A stretch of 41,395 bases of DNA from Desulfobotulus alkaliphilus (GTDB lineage Bacteria; Desulfobacterota; Desulfobacteria; Desulfobacterales; ASO4-4), in assembly GCF_007830435.1 (NCBI RefSeq), contig NZ_VLLC01000029.1, positions 1-41,395 on the forward strand. The letters run 5' to 3'. Position 1 is the stretch's first letter. Every line of letters begins with the position of its first letter. The notes under the pieces were generated by a model. That model saw only the letters and a program-made list of their open reading frames with translations. It was not told the origin of the DNA and ran no database searches. Shown here piece by piece: positions 25,920 through 36,308 of the stretch. Both the position numbers and the translations under genes were made by a program.

Positions 25920-28900
25920 ATGAAAAACAAACGGCACCCTTTCTTCCGGATTCCGCCCCTCATCCCCCTGCTTCTGATCATGGTAACCGCTGTTTTTACG
26001 GCTGGCACCCTTTATCAGTACCGGGCTTCCGGCACCCTGCGCACAGCCATGGAAGGGCTTTCCGCAGAAACCACCCTGCGCATTGCAGACCACCTGCGCC
26101 ACTTTCTCTCCCTTCCTCAGATCGTGAACAGAATCAATGCGGATGCCATGGAGCGGGGGCTGCTCCCCGTCAGTGATCAGAAGGTGCTTGAACGTCATTT
26201 CTACAATCAGCTCCAGCTTTTCCCACAGATCAGCAGCGTTTATTTCGGCAATACCGAAGGCGGACTGGCCCACAGTGGCAGGGAGCCCGGCCGATTCTAT
26301 TTCATGGCCACGGAAGATTTCAGAGCCGGACCGTTCAACAAGTACGGACTGGGCACCGCAGAAGAAAGGGGGGAGATTCTCCATCGTATTCAAAACTTTG
26401 ATGCGAGAACCCGGCCATGGTATAAAAAGGCTCTGGCCTATGAAACCCATGTATGGAGCGAGGTTTACATTCTCTTTACCGGAGACGGGCTGGCCCTTTC
26501 CGCCAGCCAGCCTGTCCGGGACCGGGACGACAGACTTCTTGGGGTCGTTTCCGTGGATATCTTTCTGGACCATATCCATGATTTTCTATCGGGCATGCAG
26601 ATAGGAAAAACCGGGGAAGCCTTTATCATGGACAGATCCGGCTATCTCCTTGCCTCATCAGCACCAGACGCCAGCATCTTCCAGACAAACGAAAATTCTG
26701 TCCCGAAAAAATCCAAGGTTCTGCAAAGCAACTCCCACAGGATAAAAAACGCAGGACGCGCCATATACAGCCACCTTGATCATCCTGACAAGATAAGGGA
26801 GATTGTCAGCATACAGTTTACAAGCGGCAAAGAAAAATACATGCTTCAGGTTTCTCCCCTTCAGGAAAACAGCGGCATTGACTGGCTGATCTGCGTCATT
26901 ATCCCCGAAACCGATTACATCAGTGACATCCTCAGTTCCCAGCGCAACACCTTTTTCATCATTGCTGCCGCCCTCATCCTCTCCCTCATCACAGGCAGAC
27001 TGATCCGTGAAAGGGAGATGAATTTCCGGAATTTTTTTGAAAGCATCGGCGATCTTGTGGCAGTCACAAGGCCCAGCGGCAGGATCATCTATACCAATAC
27101 AAACCTGCGTCAGAGTCTTGGATACAGCAGGGAGGAATGCCATGGCATGTATATCATCGACCTGTATCCCGAAAAAATACGGGAAGAAGCCAGGGCCACC
27201 CTGGAAGCCATGCTGGAGGGAAAGCAGGAAAGCTGCCTCCTCCCCCTGATGCAAAAAAACGGTAAAAAACTGTCTGTGGAGGCCAGAATCTGGCGGGGAG
27301 AATGGAACGGGAAAGAATGCATTTTCGGCCTTGCCAAAGACATTCGTGTTCAGGTGGAAGCCCAAAAGCGCTTTGAACGTATTTTCCAGAACAATCCAGC
27401 ACTTATGGCCCTATGGCTGTTACCTGAAAGCCGCCTGAGCGATGTCAACGACACCTTTTTACAAACCCTTTCCTACAGAAAAGAAGACATCCTGAACAAA
27501 ACCCCGCAGGAGCTGAATCTTTTCCCCTTTCCCGAACAGCTAGAAGCCCTTACCCTGCGCCTGAATGAAACGGGGCGGGTGACAAACACGGAAATACGGA
27601 TTCAGGACAGCAAAGGGCAGCGAAAGGACGGGATCTTTTCAGGGGATGTGATTTCCAGCCATGGCAAACATTACCTCCTTACGGTGATGGTGGATATCAG
27701 TGAGCGCAAACAGGCGGAAATTGCCCTTGAGGAATCCCGGACTGTTCTGGAAAAAACAAACAAAGCCTTAAGCGAAGCCATTGCTGAAACCAAAGAAATG
27801 GCCCTGAAGGCCGAAAGGGCCAACATGGCCAAAAGCGAGTTCCTTGCCCATATGAGCCATGAAATCCGCACCCCCATGAACGGGGTTATCGGCATGAGCA
27901 ATCTTCTCATGGAAACCCCTCTGACAGAAAAACAGAGGCACTATACAGAGGCCCTCCGCAGCAGTGCCGTTTCCCTTCTGGGTATCATCAACGATATTCT
28001 GGATCTTTCAAAAATTGAAGCCGGCAGAATGGAAATGGAAATCCATGACTTCAGTCTGGACGGACTGCTTGAAAATTTTATGGCTGCCATGGCTCCCCAG
28101 GCCCGGGAAAAGGGCCTGGACTTTCGCTGCTCAAAGGAAGATGAGGTACCCTCCCGTCTGGCAGGTGATGCGGGCCGTCTCCGGCAGATCCTCACCAATC
28201 TTGTGGGCAATGCCATCAAATTTACGGACAAGGGCAGCGTATCCATCTCCATATCAAAGGGTCAGCAGGATGCCCGCGGGATCATACTGCATTTTACCAT
28301 AGAAGATACGGGTATCGGCATTCCCGAACACAAACAGCCCCTTTTATTCGAAAAATTCAGTCAGGTGGACAGATCCACCACAAGGCAATACGGTGGGACG
28401 GGTCTTGGCCTGGCCATTTCCAGACATCTGGTGCTGCTCATGGACGGTGATATCGGCATGGAAAGCCGTCCGGGAAAGGGCTCCAGATTCTGGTTTTACA
28501 TCCGCCTGAAAAAAACCGATGAAGAAGAAAACCCGGTAACTGAAAACAGGGAAACCGTCACAGGAAAGGATCTCCTTGCAAAATCCCATGCCCGCATTCT
28601 TCTTGTGGAAGACAATGTGATCAATCAGAAGGTGGCCATCGGGTTTTTGCAGAATCTCGGATTTTCACCAACAGCCGTATCCAATGGACTGGAAGCACTG
28701 GAAGCCCTGAAAAAAGCACCATGGGACCTTGTCCTCATGGACATCCAGATGCCCCTCATGGATGGCCTGGAAGCCACAAGATGCATCAGACACCCCAAGT
28801 CCGGCGTACGGAATCCTGCCATACCCATCATTGCCATGACAGCCCATGCCATGCAGGATGACAGGGAAAGATGCCTGAATGCGGGAATGAACGATTATGT

Positions 28901-29342
28901 GACCAAGCCCCTGAACCCGGAGGCCCTCACGGCAGCCCTTATGAAATGGCTGCCGGAAACCCCGGCGGGATCGGGAAATGAAGCCTTAGACCTGTCCGAT
29001 GAAGATGATAAAAATAAAATATGGAATAAAAAAACCCTGAAAGAATTCCTTGGTGACGACAGGGAAACCATAAACATCATCGTACAGGAATTCATGGAAA
29101 CCGCCCCTGCCCAGATCGCTGAGATCAGGGATCTCATTACCAAAAACGATACGGGTGGCGTACGCTTTGAGGCCCACAGCTTAAAAGGTGTTGCTGCCCA
29201 TATGGGGGCAGAAACCCTTTCTGGTATCGCCTTTGATATGGAAAAAAAAGCAAAGGCCGGGGATCTTGAAGGATGCCGCAAGATACTGGGGCACCTTCAG
29301 CAGGCCATGGCCGAGCTTAAGGAGTGCATGGATGAATCATAG
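25920..29342 (+). CDS. Membrane hybrid histidine kinase (CACHE-PAS-PAS-HisKA-HATPase-REC-HPt)
   Basis: An 1140-residue sensor with two membrane segments (10-30 and 343-360) around a periplasmic double-CACHE-type domain ([20 protein letters not shown] is typical). In the cytoplasm are PAS at about 368-478 and 484-595. HisKA follows with H647 in [20 protein letters not shown], and the ATPase domain at 750-865 ([25 protein letters not shown]). The receiver has D941 in [14 protein letters not shown], and a C-terminal HPt domain has H1086 in [14 protein letters not shown]. It thus carries the full four-step phosphorelay except the final regulator, and its HPt could also serve the upstream kinase. 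The start is the ATG at 25920 with GGAG 8 nt upstream; the longer frame at 25875 overlaps the previous gene. Confidence 0.93.
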   Translation: MKNKRHPFFRIPPLIPLLLIMVTAVFTAGTLYQYRASGTLRTAMEGLSAETTLRIADHLRHFLSLPQIVNRINADAMERGLLPVSDQKVLERHFYNQLQLFPQISSVYFGNTEGGLAHSGREPGRFYFMATEDFRAGPFNKYGLGTAEERGEILHRIQNFDARTRPWYKKALAYETHVWSEVYILFTGDGLALSASQPVRDRDDRLLGVVSVDIFLDHIHDFLSGMQIGKTGEAFIMDRSGYLLASSAPDASIFQTNENSVPKKSKVLQSNSHRIKNAGRAIYSHLDHPDKIREIVSIQFTSGKEKYMLQVSPLQENSGIDWLICVIIPETDYISDILSSQRNTFFIIAAALILSLITGRLIREREMNFRNFFESIGDLVAVTRPSGRIIYTNTNLRQSLGYSREECHGMYIIDLYPEKIREEARATLEAMLEGKQESCLLPLMQKNGKKLSVEARIWRGEWNGKECIFGLAKDIRVQVEAQKRFERIFQNNPALMALWLLPESRLSDVNDTFLQTLSYRKEDILNKTPQELNLFPFPEQLEALTLRLNETGRVTNTEIRIQDSKGQRKDGIFSGDVISSHGKHYLLTVMVDISERKQAEIALEESRTVLEKTNKALSEAIAETKEMALKAERANMAKSEFLAHMSHEIRTPMNGVIGMSNLLMETPLTEKQRHYTEALRSSAVSLLGIINDILDLSKIEAGRMEMEIHDFSLDGLLENFMAAMAPQAREKGLDFRCSKEDEVPSRLAGDAGRLRQILTNLVGNAIKFTDKGSVSISISKGQQDARGIILHFTIEDTGIGIPEHKQPLLFEKFSQVDRSTTRQYGGTGLGLAISRHLVLLMDGDIGMESRPGKGSRFWFYIRLKKTDEEENPVTENRETVTGKDLLAKSHARILLVEDNVINQKVAIGFLQNLGFSPTAVSNGLEALEALKKAPWDLVLMDIQMPLMDGLEATRCIRHPKSGVRNPAIPIIAMTAHAMQDDRERCLNAGMNDYVTKPLNPEALTAALMKWLPETPAGSGNEALDLSDEDDKNKIWNKKTLKEFLGDDRETINIIVQEFMETAPAQIAEIRDLITKNDTGGVRFEAHSLKGVAAHMGAETLSGIAFDMEKKAKAGDLEGCRKILGHLQQAMAELKECMDES

Positions 29343-29409
29343 GCACACCGCCAGATACAGGGGGCCGGGACTGACAGAAACAAACCACGCAAATATGGAG
29401 GTATTTTAG

Positions 29410-30186
29410 ATGCACAGATTTTTTTTACCTTTAATGCTTATCCTGATACTGCCCCTTTCTTCTCCGGCCAGAACCCTTGATATGCTGACGGACGATTTCC
29501 CGCCCTACAGTTTTCAGGAAAATGGCCGCATATCCGGCATCTGCATGGATGTCATCCAAAGTGTATTTCAGGATACGGCCTATGACTTCCATGTGCAGCT
29601 TTTTCCCTTTGCCAGAGCCTATGCCGCCACCCGTGACGGAAAAAACATCTTTGAATTCTGTGTGGCCAGAACACCGGAAAGGGAAGAACTTTTTCACTGG
29701 ATAGGCCCCGTAGGCCCCTCCTATGAAGGACTCATCGCCCTCAGCACAAGAAAGGACATCCGCATTGAATCGGATAGGGACATGGCTGTCTATCGCATCG
29801 GTACGGTGATCGAGGACGTGGTGGACCAGCACCTTTCCGCAAGGCAGAAGGAGCTTGGGCTCACGCTGGATAAAACATCGAGCTACAGGCAGAACATGAG
29901 AAAACTCATGGCGGGACGCATGGATATATGGGCTGGCAATATCATCGCTGCTTTCCAGCTGGCAAAGGATCTGGGCCATGACCCGGAAGAACTGCGGGTG
30001 GTTTATGCTTTTCCCGATCTTTATAAAGATCTCTACCTTGTTACGGGCAAAAAAAGTGATCCGGATCTGGTGGAAGACCTCCAGAGGATTTTTGAAAATT
30101 TTGTGGAAAAAGGAAAATATGAAAAAATAAAAGAGCAGTTTATCAGGGAGCAGACTTCCGGATATTCTGACGAAAAAAGAGAGTGA
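29410..30186 (+). CDS. Periplasmic solute-binding-type protein (SBP_bac_3-like)
   Basis: A 258-residue protein with a signal peptide (MHRFFLPLMLILILPLSSPA, cleaved near residue 20). The mature part starts RTLDMLTDDFPPYSFQENGR with GICMDVIQSVFQ, the typical first lobe of family 3 solute-binding proteins for amino acids. The second lobe is seen around YRIGTVIEDV and AGNIIAAFQLAKDLG. GGAGG lies 8 nt before the ATG. No transporter permease or ATPase is near; such orphan proteins in delta-proteobacteria often sit beside sensor kinases. It is 67 nt after the CACHE kinase, so it may present a ligand to it (inference). Confidence 0.8.
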   Translation: MHRFFLPLMLILILPLSSPARTLDMLTDDFPPYSFQENGRISGICMDVIQSVFQDTAYDFHVQLFPFARAYAATRDGKNIFEFCVARTPEREELFHWIGPVGPSYEGLIALSTRKDIRIESDRDMAVYRIGTVIEDVVDQHLSARQKELGLTLDKTSSYRQNMRKLMAGRMDIWAGNIIAAFQLAKDLGHDPEELRVVYAFPDLYKDLYLVTGKKSDPDLVEDLQRIFENFVEKGKYEKIKEQFIREQTSGYSDEKRE

Positions 30187-30307
30187 TTCTGACGCAACAG
30201 CAAGCATAAGACGATTTCCTTTGCCCGAAGGACAAAGCCACAGGAAAAAAATATTGCCATCATGATCTGCTGCCCTTATCATCCGCCCTGAACATGGGAG
30301 AATGAAA

Positions 30308-31192
30308 ATGACACAACAAACAGGAATCATCGGCTGCGGCAGAGCAGGAAGCCACCTTGCCTTTCACCTTAAAAAAGCAGGCTGGTCCGTCTGCGGTATC
30401 TGGGACGCCGAAATAAAAAAAGCAGAACAGATTGCAGCGCTTACGGAAATCCCCCTGCTTTCCCCCGAAGAAATGGGCCAAAAAGCAGACATTCTGGTTC
30501 TGGCACTGCCCGATGATACCATTGCATCCGCCTGTGACAGCCTTGCAGCCAAAGGCATCTTCCACCCCGGCCAGCGGGTGTTTCACCTGAGCGGTTCCCA
30601 GCCTGCGGCACTCCTTGTATCCGCTGCAAAAAAAGGTGCCTTTACGGCCTCCTTGCATCCCCTGCAGAGCTTCTCTCCCAGCCTGGACAGGGGCCACCCC
30701 TTCAAAAATATCCTCATGACGGCAGAGGGCATGCCCGAAGCCGTAGAAACCGGCCTTGCCATGGCAGAAGATCTGGGGGCAAAGGGAATCCCCATCGCAG
30801 CAGATGCCAAGGTCCTCTACCATGCGGCGGCGGTGGTGGCCTCCAACTACCTTGTCACCCTTCTGGATTTTTCCTTTGACCTTCTGGAAGCCTCGGGCAT
30901 TGAGGGCAGCCATGCCATGGCCTTTCTTGCTCCCCTTATTTCCGGCACCCTTGCCAATCTGGAAAAAATGCCTGCGGAAGCTGCCCTCACGGGTCCCGTT
31001 GTCAGGGGAGACACCAGCACCCTCAAAAGACACCTTGAAGCCATCAGCGAAAAACGCCCCTTACGCAGCGACCTGTACAAAGCCCTTGGAAGGGCCACGC
31101 TGGATCTGGCTGTAAGGGGAAAACATCTGGATAAACAAGCAGAAAGGCAGATCCATCCGCTTTTTTCCTTAAATGGCACCTTGGGCGCATAA
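30308..31192 (+). CDS. DUF2520 Rossmann-fold oxidoreductase-like protein
   Basis: A 294-residue protein. The N-terminal nucleotide-binding motif is GIIGCGRAGSHLAFHL (GxGxxG), followed by DILVLALPDDTIAS, HLSGSQPAALL and ASLHPLQSFS, all features of the DUF2520/NADP-binding F420-dependent-like group. The C-terminal half is the DUF2520 helical domain (LYHAAAVVASNYLVTLLD, LTGPVVRGDTSTLKRHLEAI). It is related in fold to 6-phosphogluconate and pyrroline-5-carboxylate dehydrogenases; the substrate is unknown. Two ATGs lie close together; the one at 30308 has GGAG 7 nt upstream while the one at 30302 has it 1 nt away. Confidence 0.85.
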   Translation: MTQQTGIIGCGRAGSHLAFHLKKAGWSVCGIWDAEIKKAEQIAALTEIPLLSPEEMGQKADILVLALPDDTIASACDSLAAKGIFHPGQRVFHLSGSQPAALLVSAAKKGAFTASLHPLQSFSPSLDRGHPFKNILMTAEGMPEAVETGLAMAEDLGAKGIPIAADAKVLYHAAAVVASNYLVTLLDFSFDLLEASGIEGSHAMAFLAPLISGTLANLEKMPAEAALTGPVVRGDTSTLKRHLEAISEKRPLRSDLYKALGRATLDLAVRGKHLDKQAERQIHPLFSLNGTLGA

Positions 31193-31223
31193 AGAACAAA
31201 AAAACCTCAGAAAGGAGTACCAG

Positions 31224-32009
31224 ATGTTACGTCATTTTCTTGTATCCTCTGCCTGTATTCTCCTGCTGTTGCTCTCCGCCTGTGGCGGCGTCCGCAGCAC
31301 ACCGACGGCAGATCCCCATGCCCAGCAGGCCATTGAAAAAATGGCCGCAGAAATTGCCTTTAAAAATCCCCAGAACATCAACACACCGGGCCATGTCAGA
31401 ATTCCCCTTGCCAAAGGCCAGTGGGTGACCACCCTTGCCCGCTACAGAAACCCCGACGGAGACCGTATCCTCAGCACCACAAAGGTCATTGATGTCCAGC
31501 AGGATCTCGTAACCCTTGAAGTGGAAAACTTTACGGCATCCCAGAAAGGCGAAAGGAGTGTCACTCTGGTTCAGATTGCAGGCTATCCCGTCAATCTTCC
31601 CGTAGGACCGGATCAGGAAGCCATTAAAGCCATCACCAGCCAGGCCCGTATTCTCCGCATGGTCACCCAGGCCGGAGACAACCCGCCCACGGAAATGCCC
31701 CCTGTGTATCTCCAGTTTGCCTCCAACCTCATGAAAGACTTCATCAACCCTGCCGTGCGCACCACCCCCATGAGTACCCAGCCCGTGGAAACGCCCTACA
31801 TCCGGGCCAGAGACGCCAAGGTCTTTGATGTGGAAGTCTCTGTGCTGGGCTTCAGGGATACAGGTAAAATTCAGGCCCATGGCGGTGTTCCCGTCAACAA
31901 CCAGATTGTTTACGAAAATACGGATCAGATCATTTACACCATTGCCTATGGCTTAAAGGGGGCAAAACAGACGCTTTTCTTTCCCCCCGCAGGAACGGGT
32001 ATGCAATAA
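31224..32009 (+). CDS. Conserved-type lipoprotein of unknown function
   Basis: A 261-residue lipoprotein. The signal peptide ends in the lipobox LLSAC with C20 (MLRHFLVSSACILLLLLSAC). The residue after the Cys is Gly, not Asp, so outer-membrane sorting is likely. The mature part is beta-rich, with VRIPLAKGQWVTTLARYRNP and ITSQARILRMVTQ, and I do not recognise a named domain. The longest frame opens at 31173 inside the previous gene, but AAGGAG lies 7 nt before the ATG at 31224, 31 nt after the DUF2520 stop. Its TAA stop (32007-32009) is the start of the 8-bp duplication made by element copy 5, so the end of the gene was spared. Confidence 0.75.
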   Translation: MLRHFLVSSACILLLLLSACGGVRSTPTADPHAQQAIEKMAAEIAFKNPQNINTPGHVRIPLAKGQWVTTLARYRNPDGDRILSTTKVIDVQQDLVTLEVENFTASQKGERSVTLVQIAGYPVNLPVGPDQEAIKAITSQARILRMVTQAGDNPPTEMPPVYLQFASNLMKDFINPAVRTTPMSTQPVETPYIRARDAKVFDVEVSVLGFRDTGKIQAHGGVPVNNQIVYENTDQIIYTIAYGLKGAKQTLFFPPAGTGMQ

Positions 32010-32014
32010 AAAAC

Positions 32015-32473
32015 GTAACTGTTCAGCACAGTTTTTCAGATACCATACCTGCAAGGCAGATGCACAGGCCCCAGGCTATTTGCCCGTGACGCAATCTTAT
32101 TCTTAGAGCTTCTTGCCCTGTGCGGAAGCGGAAAAAACCCCCCGCCACAGGCAGGATAAGCTTTTTATTACCATGGCAGGCCTTGGTACGCTGCCTTTGT
32201 GGCGGCTCAGACAGTTTGCCGCTTCTTATTAGCACTCCGGCACTAAAGCCTGAAAAGGCGGCATCGTTTATATTATAGGCTTTGGGTTTTTGGCTTGAGT
32301 GCCGGACAAAGCTCTGATCCGAAACGATTGCAATGTCACTTGCAAATAGCCACGGAGCCTTGCAGCCGTAAGACGCTGCTGCAACTACAGCATTGGCAGT
32401 TCGGAATAAACTGTGCTGAATACTTTCAAAATAATGAACAATTTTTTTTAAATAAAATGTACTGAATAATTAC
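32015..32473 (-). mobile_element. Palindromic MITE-like element, copy 5, with perfect 8-bp target duplication
   Basis: Left end GTAACTGTTCAGCAC (32015-32029); right end GTACTGAATAATTAC (32459-32473). Both are flanked directly by TAAAAAAC (32007-32014 and 32474-32481). Inner frame pair GTGACGCAAT (32086-32095) and ATTGCAATGTCAC near 32327-32339. It carries the central hairpin and one 69-bp module (32237-32305) at the site used in copy 2. Orientation is opposite to copy 2. A second inner copy of the end motif (GTGCTGAATAC, 32413-32423) suggests an older end or a tandem step. Confidence 0.9.
32237..32305. repeat. Nested palindromic module in copy 5
   Basis: CCGGCACTAAAGCC at the left and GGCTTGAGTGCCGG at the right, complementary but for one base. 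Read on the minus strand it matches the left module of copy 2 (11001-11070) in position and sequence. Confidence 0.85.
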
Positions 32474-32549
32474 TAAAAAACAAAGGGAATCCTTCAAAAG
32501 TCTTTAAGGAGTCTCTTTATTTCTTCCGGCCAAGGAGCATCAGCACACC

Positions 32550-34493
32550 ATGACAAGGATTATCACCGTCAGCAGCGGCAAAGGAGGGGTCGGCAAAACC
32601 CAGATCAGCACCAACCTTGCGCTGCATCTTGCCCGGTCTGGCTACAAAGTCTGCCTGCTGGATGCAGACCTCGGCCTTGCCAATGTGAATATCCTTTTAA
32701 AGCTCCATCCTGAAAAGACCCTCAAAGATGTTCTTCTGGAAAAAATTCCCCTCAGGGAGATTCTGATTAAAGCACCGGAAGGGCTGGATATTCTTCCGGG
32801 AAGCTCCGGCATTGAGGCCATGGCCAACCTGAGAAGCGATCAGATCCTCTACCTTGTTCAGGAATTCTCCACCCTGGATACCTATGATTATTTCATCATA
32901 GATACAGCCGCAGGCATTGCAAGGGATGTGCTGGCCTTCTGTCTGGCATCATCGGAGCTGCTCATTGTCATCACGCCGGACCCCGCCTCCCTCACCGATG
33001 CCTATGCCCTGCTCAAGGTTCTGAAGCTCAACGGGTTTCAGACTCCGGTCCGTGTCATCGTCAACAACGCCCCCGGCATGGACAGGGCCAGAAACGTTCT
33101 TCTGAAACTCGTCAATGCTGTCAAAAACCATCTGGCTATGGAAATTCACCCCATTGGCATCATTCCCAAGGACAATGCCGTACCCGATGCCCTTGCGGAG
33201 CAGGAAGCCTTTATTCTTCGCTACCCCCAAAGCATTGCCTCCCGATGCATCCGCAATGCAGCCCAGAATCTTATCCAGCAAAGGGATCTTGGAGAAAAAG
33301 AACTGTATCCAACCGATTTTTTTGAAAAATTCCTGAAATTCCTCATGGGGCCTTTGAAAAAATATGCTGAAAAACCCAAGGATCCGTCCCCGGATCAAGC
33401 GGAAAAAGCTGAAACCCAAATACCTGATCATCCCCCTGCATCCCGGCCTGCCCCAGCAATCCCGCAGGCCTTAACGGAAAAACCAGAGCCTTCCCCCCAT
33501 TCAGAAAATAAAGAAAACCCGATCCCACAACCCCGCAGGGAGGATACCCCTGCCCTGCTCCATGAAACCAATCACCTGCTGAGGGAAGTTTCGGCCAGCA
33601 TGGCCGCCATCGCCTCAGAACTGAAAGAAATCCGGGAGTTTTTCACAAAAACGCAACTGGCAAACCGTGAAACAGCTCCCCTGCAGCGTCTCCCCGGGCC
33701 AGAGACCGTTGGTCACCGGGACCAGACACTGCCGGATATCCTCTCCGGCTACCCCATCTTCCAGACCCTGAACCCCCAGGAACTTCACAGCATCCTTACC
33801 CGGCTAAAAACCAGAAAATGCCAGAAAAATGAAGTTCTGATGCAGAAAGGAGAGGCCGGGAAAAACCTCTACATTCTTGTTTCCGGTAAGGTCGCCGTAC
33901 TGGATGCGGATGGGGAAATTCTTGATACCATGTCAGGGGGGGATGTTTTCGGCGAGATGAGCCTGATCAGTGGTGAACCCGTCAATGCCACCATAAAAAG
34001 CATGGAAGAAACGGATATCCTCTACCTTGAAGGCCGGGAGTTTATCCGCGTGCTGGAAACCTTTCCTGCCCTGCAGATGCATTTTGCCCAGCTCCTGAGC
34101 CAGAGACTGGCCAGACGTCTGCAGAAAGCCGACCTTGCCAGAACCCAGTCCCTTACGGCACAACTGAGCGGTTCCCTTGAAAGTACACAGATCCCTGAAA
34201 TCCTGCAGATGCTGAAAACAGGAGAAAAAACAGGAATGCTTGTTTTTGCCCTGCCCCGTGGAAAAGCGGCCATTTCCATGATCAGAGGAGAAATGGTTGC
34301 CGCCCGCTATGGGGAGCACAGCGAAAAAGAGGCTTTTTATGAGATCATAAAGGAAAAAAAGGGCCGCTTCAGCTATATCCCGGACCTTCCCAAACAGGAC
34401 AGGGATAAAAAACCCATGGGCCATTTTATGAAGCTTCTCATGGATGGGGTCAGCAGGATGGATGAGGAAACAGAGTTAAAAAATGCCCCATAA
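32550..34493 (+). CDS. MinD/ParA-type ATPase fused to cNMP-binding and DUF4388 domains
   Basis: A 647-residue fusion. Residues 1-265 are a MinD/FlhG-type ATPase: deviant Walker A SGKGGVGKT (9-17, with the signature Lys11), LLDADLGLANVN, and FIIDTAAGI. There is no C-terminal membrane-targeting helix directly after it; instead a Pro-rich linker (275-330) and a short coiled coil (335-370) follow. Residues 397-520 are a cyclic-nucleotide-binding fold with FGEMSLISGEPVNATI at 467-482; the usual Arg after Pro is V478. Residues 532-615 match DUF4388 (PATAN), common in delta-proteobacterial signalling. AAGGAG lies 12 nt before the ATG, a wide spacing. It begins 76 nt after element copy 5. It could position or switch a cell-pole machine in response to a signal (inference). 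Confidence 0.88.
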   Translation: MTRIITVSSGKGGVGKTQISTNLALHLARSGYKVCLLDADLGLANVNILLKLHPEKTLKDVLLEKIPLREILIKAPEGLDILPGSSGIEAMANLRSDQILYLVQEFSTLDTYDYFIIDTAAGIARDVLAFCLASSELLIVITPDPASLTDAYALLKVLKLNGFQTPVRVIVNNAPGMDRARNVLLKLVNAVKNHLAMEIHPIGIIPKDNAVPDALAEQEAFILRYPQSIASRCIRNAAQNLIQQRDLGEKELYPTDFFEKFLKFLMGPLKKYAEKPKDPSPDQAEKAETQIPDHPPASRPAPAIPQALTEKPEPSPHSENKENPIPQPRREDTPALLHETNHLLREVSASMAAIASELKEIREFFTKTQLANRETAPLQRLPGPETVGHRDQTLPDILSGYPIFQTLNPQELHSILTRLKTRKCQKNEVLMQKGEAGKNLYILVSGKVAVLDADGEILDTMSGGDVFGEMSLISGEPVNATIKSMEETDILYLEGREFIRVLETFPALQMHFAQLLSQRLARRLQKADLARTQSLTAQLSGSLESTQIPEILQMLKTGEKTGMLVFALPRGKAAISMIRGEMVAARYGEHSEKEAFYEIIKEKKGRFSYIPDLPKQDRDKKPMGHFMKLLMDGVSRMDEETELKNAP

Positions 34494-34519
34494 ACACCAC
34501 AGAAGAGGTGCGGCTGATT

Positions 34520-34548
34520 TTGATAAAAGATTTGGGGAAGGGTAAAAT
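34520..34548 (+). promoter_or_regulatory. Promoter for leuB
   Basis: TTGATA (34520-34525), a 17-nt spacer and TAAAAT (34543-34548), leaving a leader of about 90 nt before leuB. No leader peptide or T-box was seen. Confidence 0.55.
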
Positions 34549-34631
34549 CTTGGCAATAAAGGCACAGTCTGATAAAGAAATTTCAAGTATAAAAAGTCTG
34601 CTTCTTTTCACCATATCCATAAAAGCTGTAA

Positions 34632-35726
<1,095 letters not shown>

Positions 35727-35734
35727 TGCTCACA

Positions 35735-35767
35735 GGCAGTGGCTTTTTCCGGCCACTGCCCTTTTTT
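35735..35767 (+). terminator. Terminator after leuB
   Basis: GGCAGTGGC (35735-35743) pairs perfectly with GCCACTGCC (35752-35760) around an 8-nt loop, then CTTTTTT. It lies only 11 nt before the EVE gene start, so that gene is partly shielded from leuB transcription. Confidence 0.88.
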
Positions 35768-35778
35768 AAAGAGGTCCC

Positions 35779-36273
35779 ATGTCCGGAAACTGCTGGCTTG
35801 TAAAATCAGAACCCGATACCTTCTCCATTCAGGATCTGGCCCTGCGTCCAAAGCAGACCGAAGGCTGGGATGGTGTGCGCAACTATCAGGCCAGAAACTA
35901 CCTCAGGGATGGTATGAAAAAAGGAGATCCTGTCCTTTTTTATCACAGCAGAATCAGACAGCCTGCCATTGTGGGCCTGTGTTCCGTCGTCCGCGAAGGC
36001 TACCCCGATGCCAGCGCATGGCACAGGGATTCGGCCCACCCCGATCCGAAAAGCACACCTGAAAACCCCATCTGGTATCAGGTGGATCTGCGCCTTGAAA
36101 TCATATTTAAAGGCCCCGTTCTCCTTGAGAATCTAAGGAAGGATTCTCAGATGCAGGAGATGGCCCTCCTTAAAAAAGGAAACCGGCTTTCCGTTATGCC
36201 CGTATCCCCTGCCCATTATCGCCGTATTATGGAAATGGCCGGAATATCCGTATTGCCAGAAAGAAACCAATAA
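35779..36273 (+). CDS. EVE domain protein
   Basis: A 164-residue protein that is a single EVE domain (PUA-like fold). Seen are WLVKSEPDTFSIQDL, WDGVRNYQARNYLRDGMKKG, VLFYHSRIRQPAIVGLCSVV, EGYPDASAW and NPIWYQVDLR. EVE domains bind modified bases in RNA or DNA; free-standing ones are common housekeeping proteins, often with RNA-modification roles. AGAGG lies 4 nt before the ATG. It stands behind the leuB terminator and converges with the next gene. Confidence 0.92.
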   Translation: MSGNCWLVKSEPDTFSIQDLALRPKQTEGWDGVRNYQARNYLRDGMKKGDPVLFYHSRIRQPAIVGLCSVVREGYPDASAWHRDSAHPDPKSTPENPIWYQVDLRLEIIFKGPVLLENLRKDSQMQEMALLKKGNRLSVMPVSPAHYRRIMEMAGISVLPERNQ

Positions 36274-36308
36274 AACTTCGATGCAAAGCACCTTTTCTGC
36301 CTTGCCAT

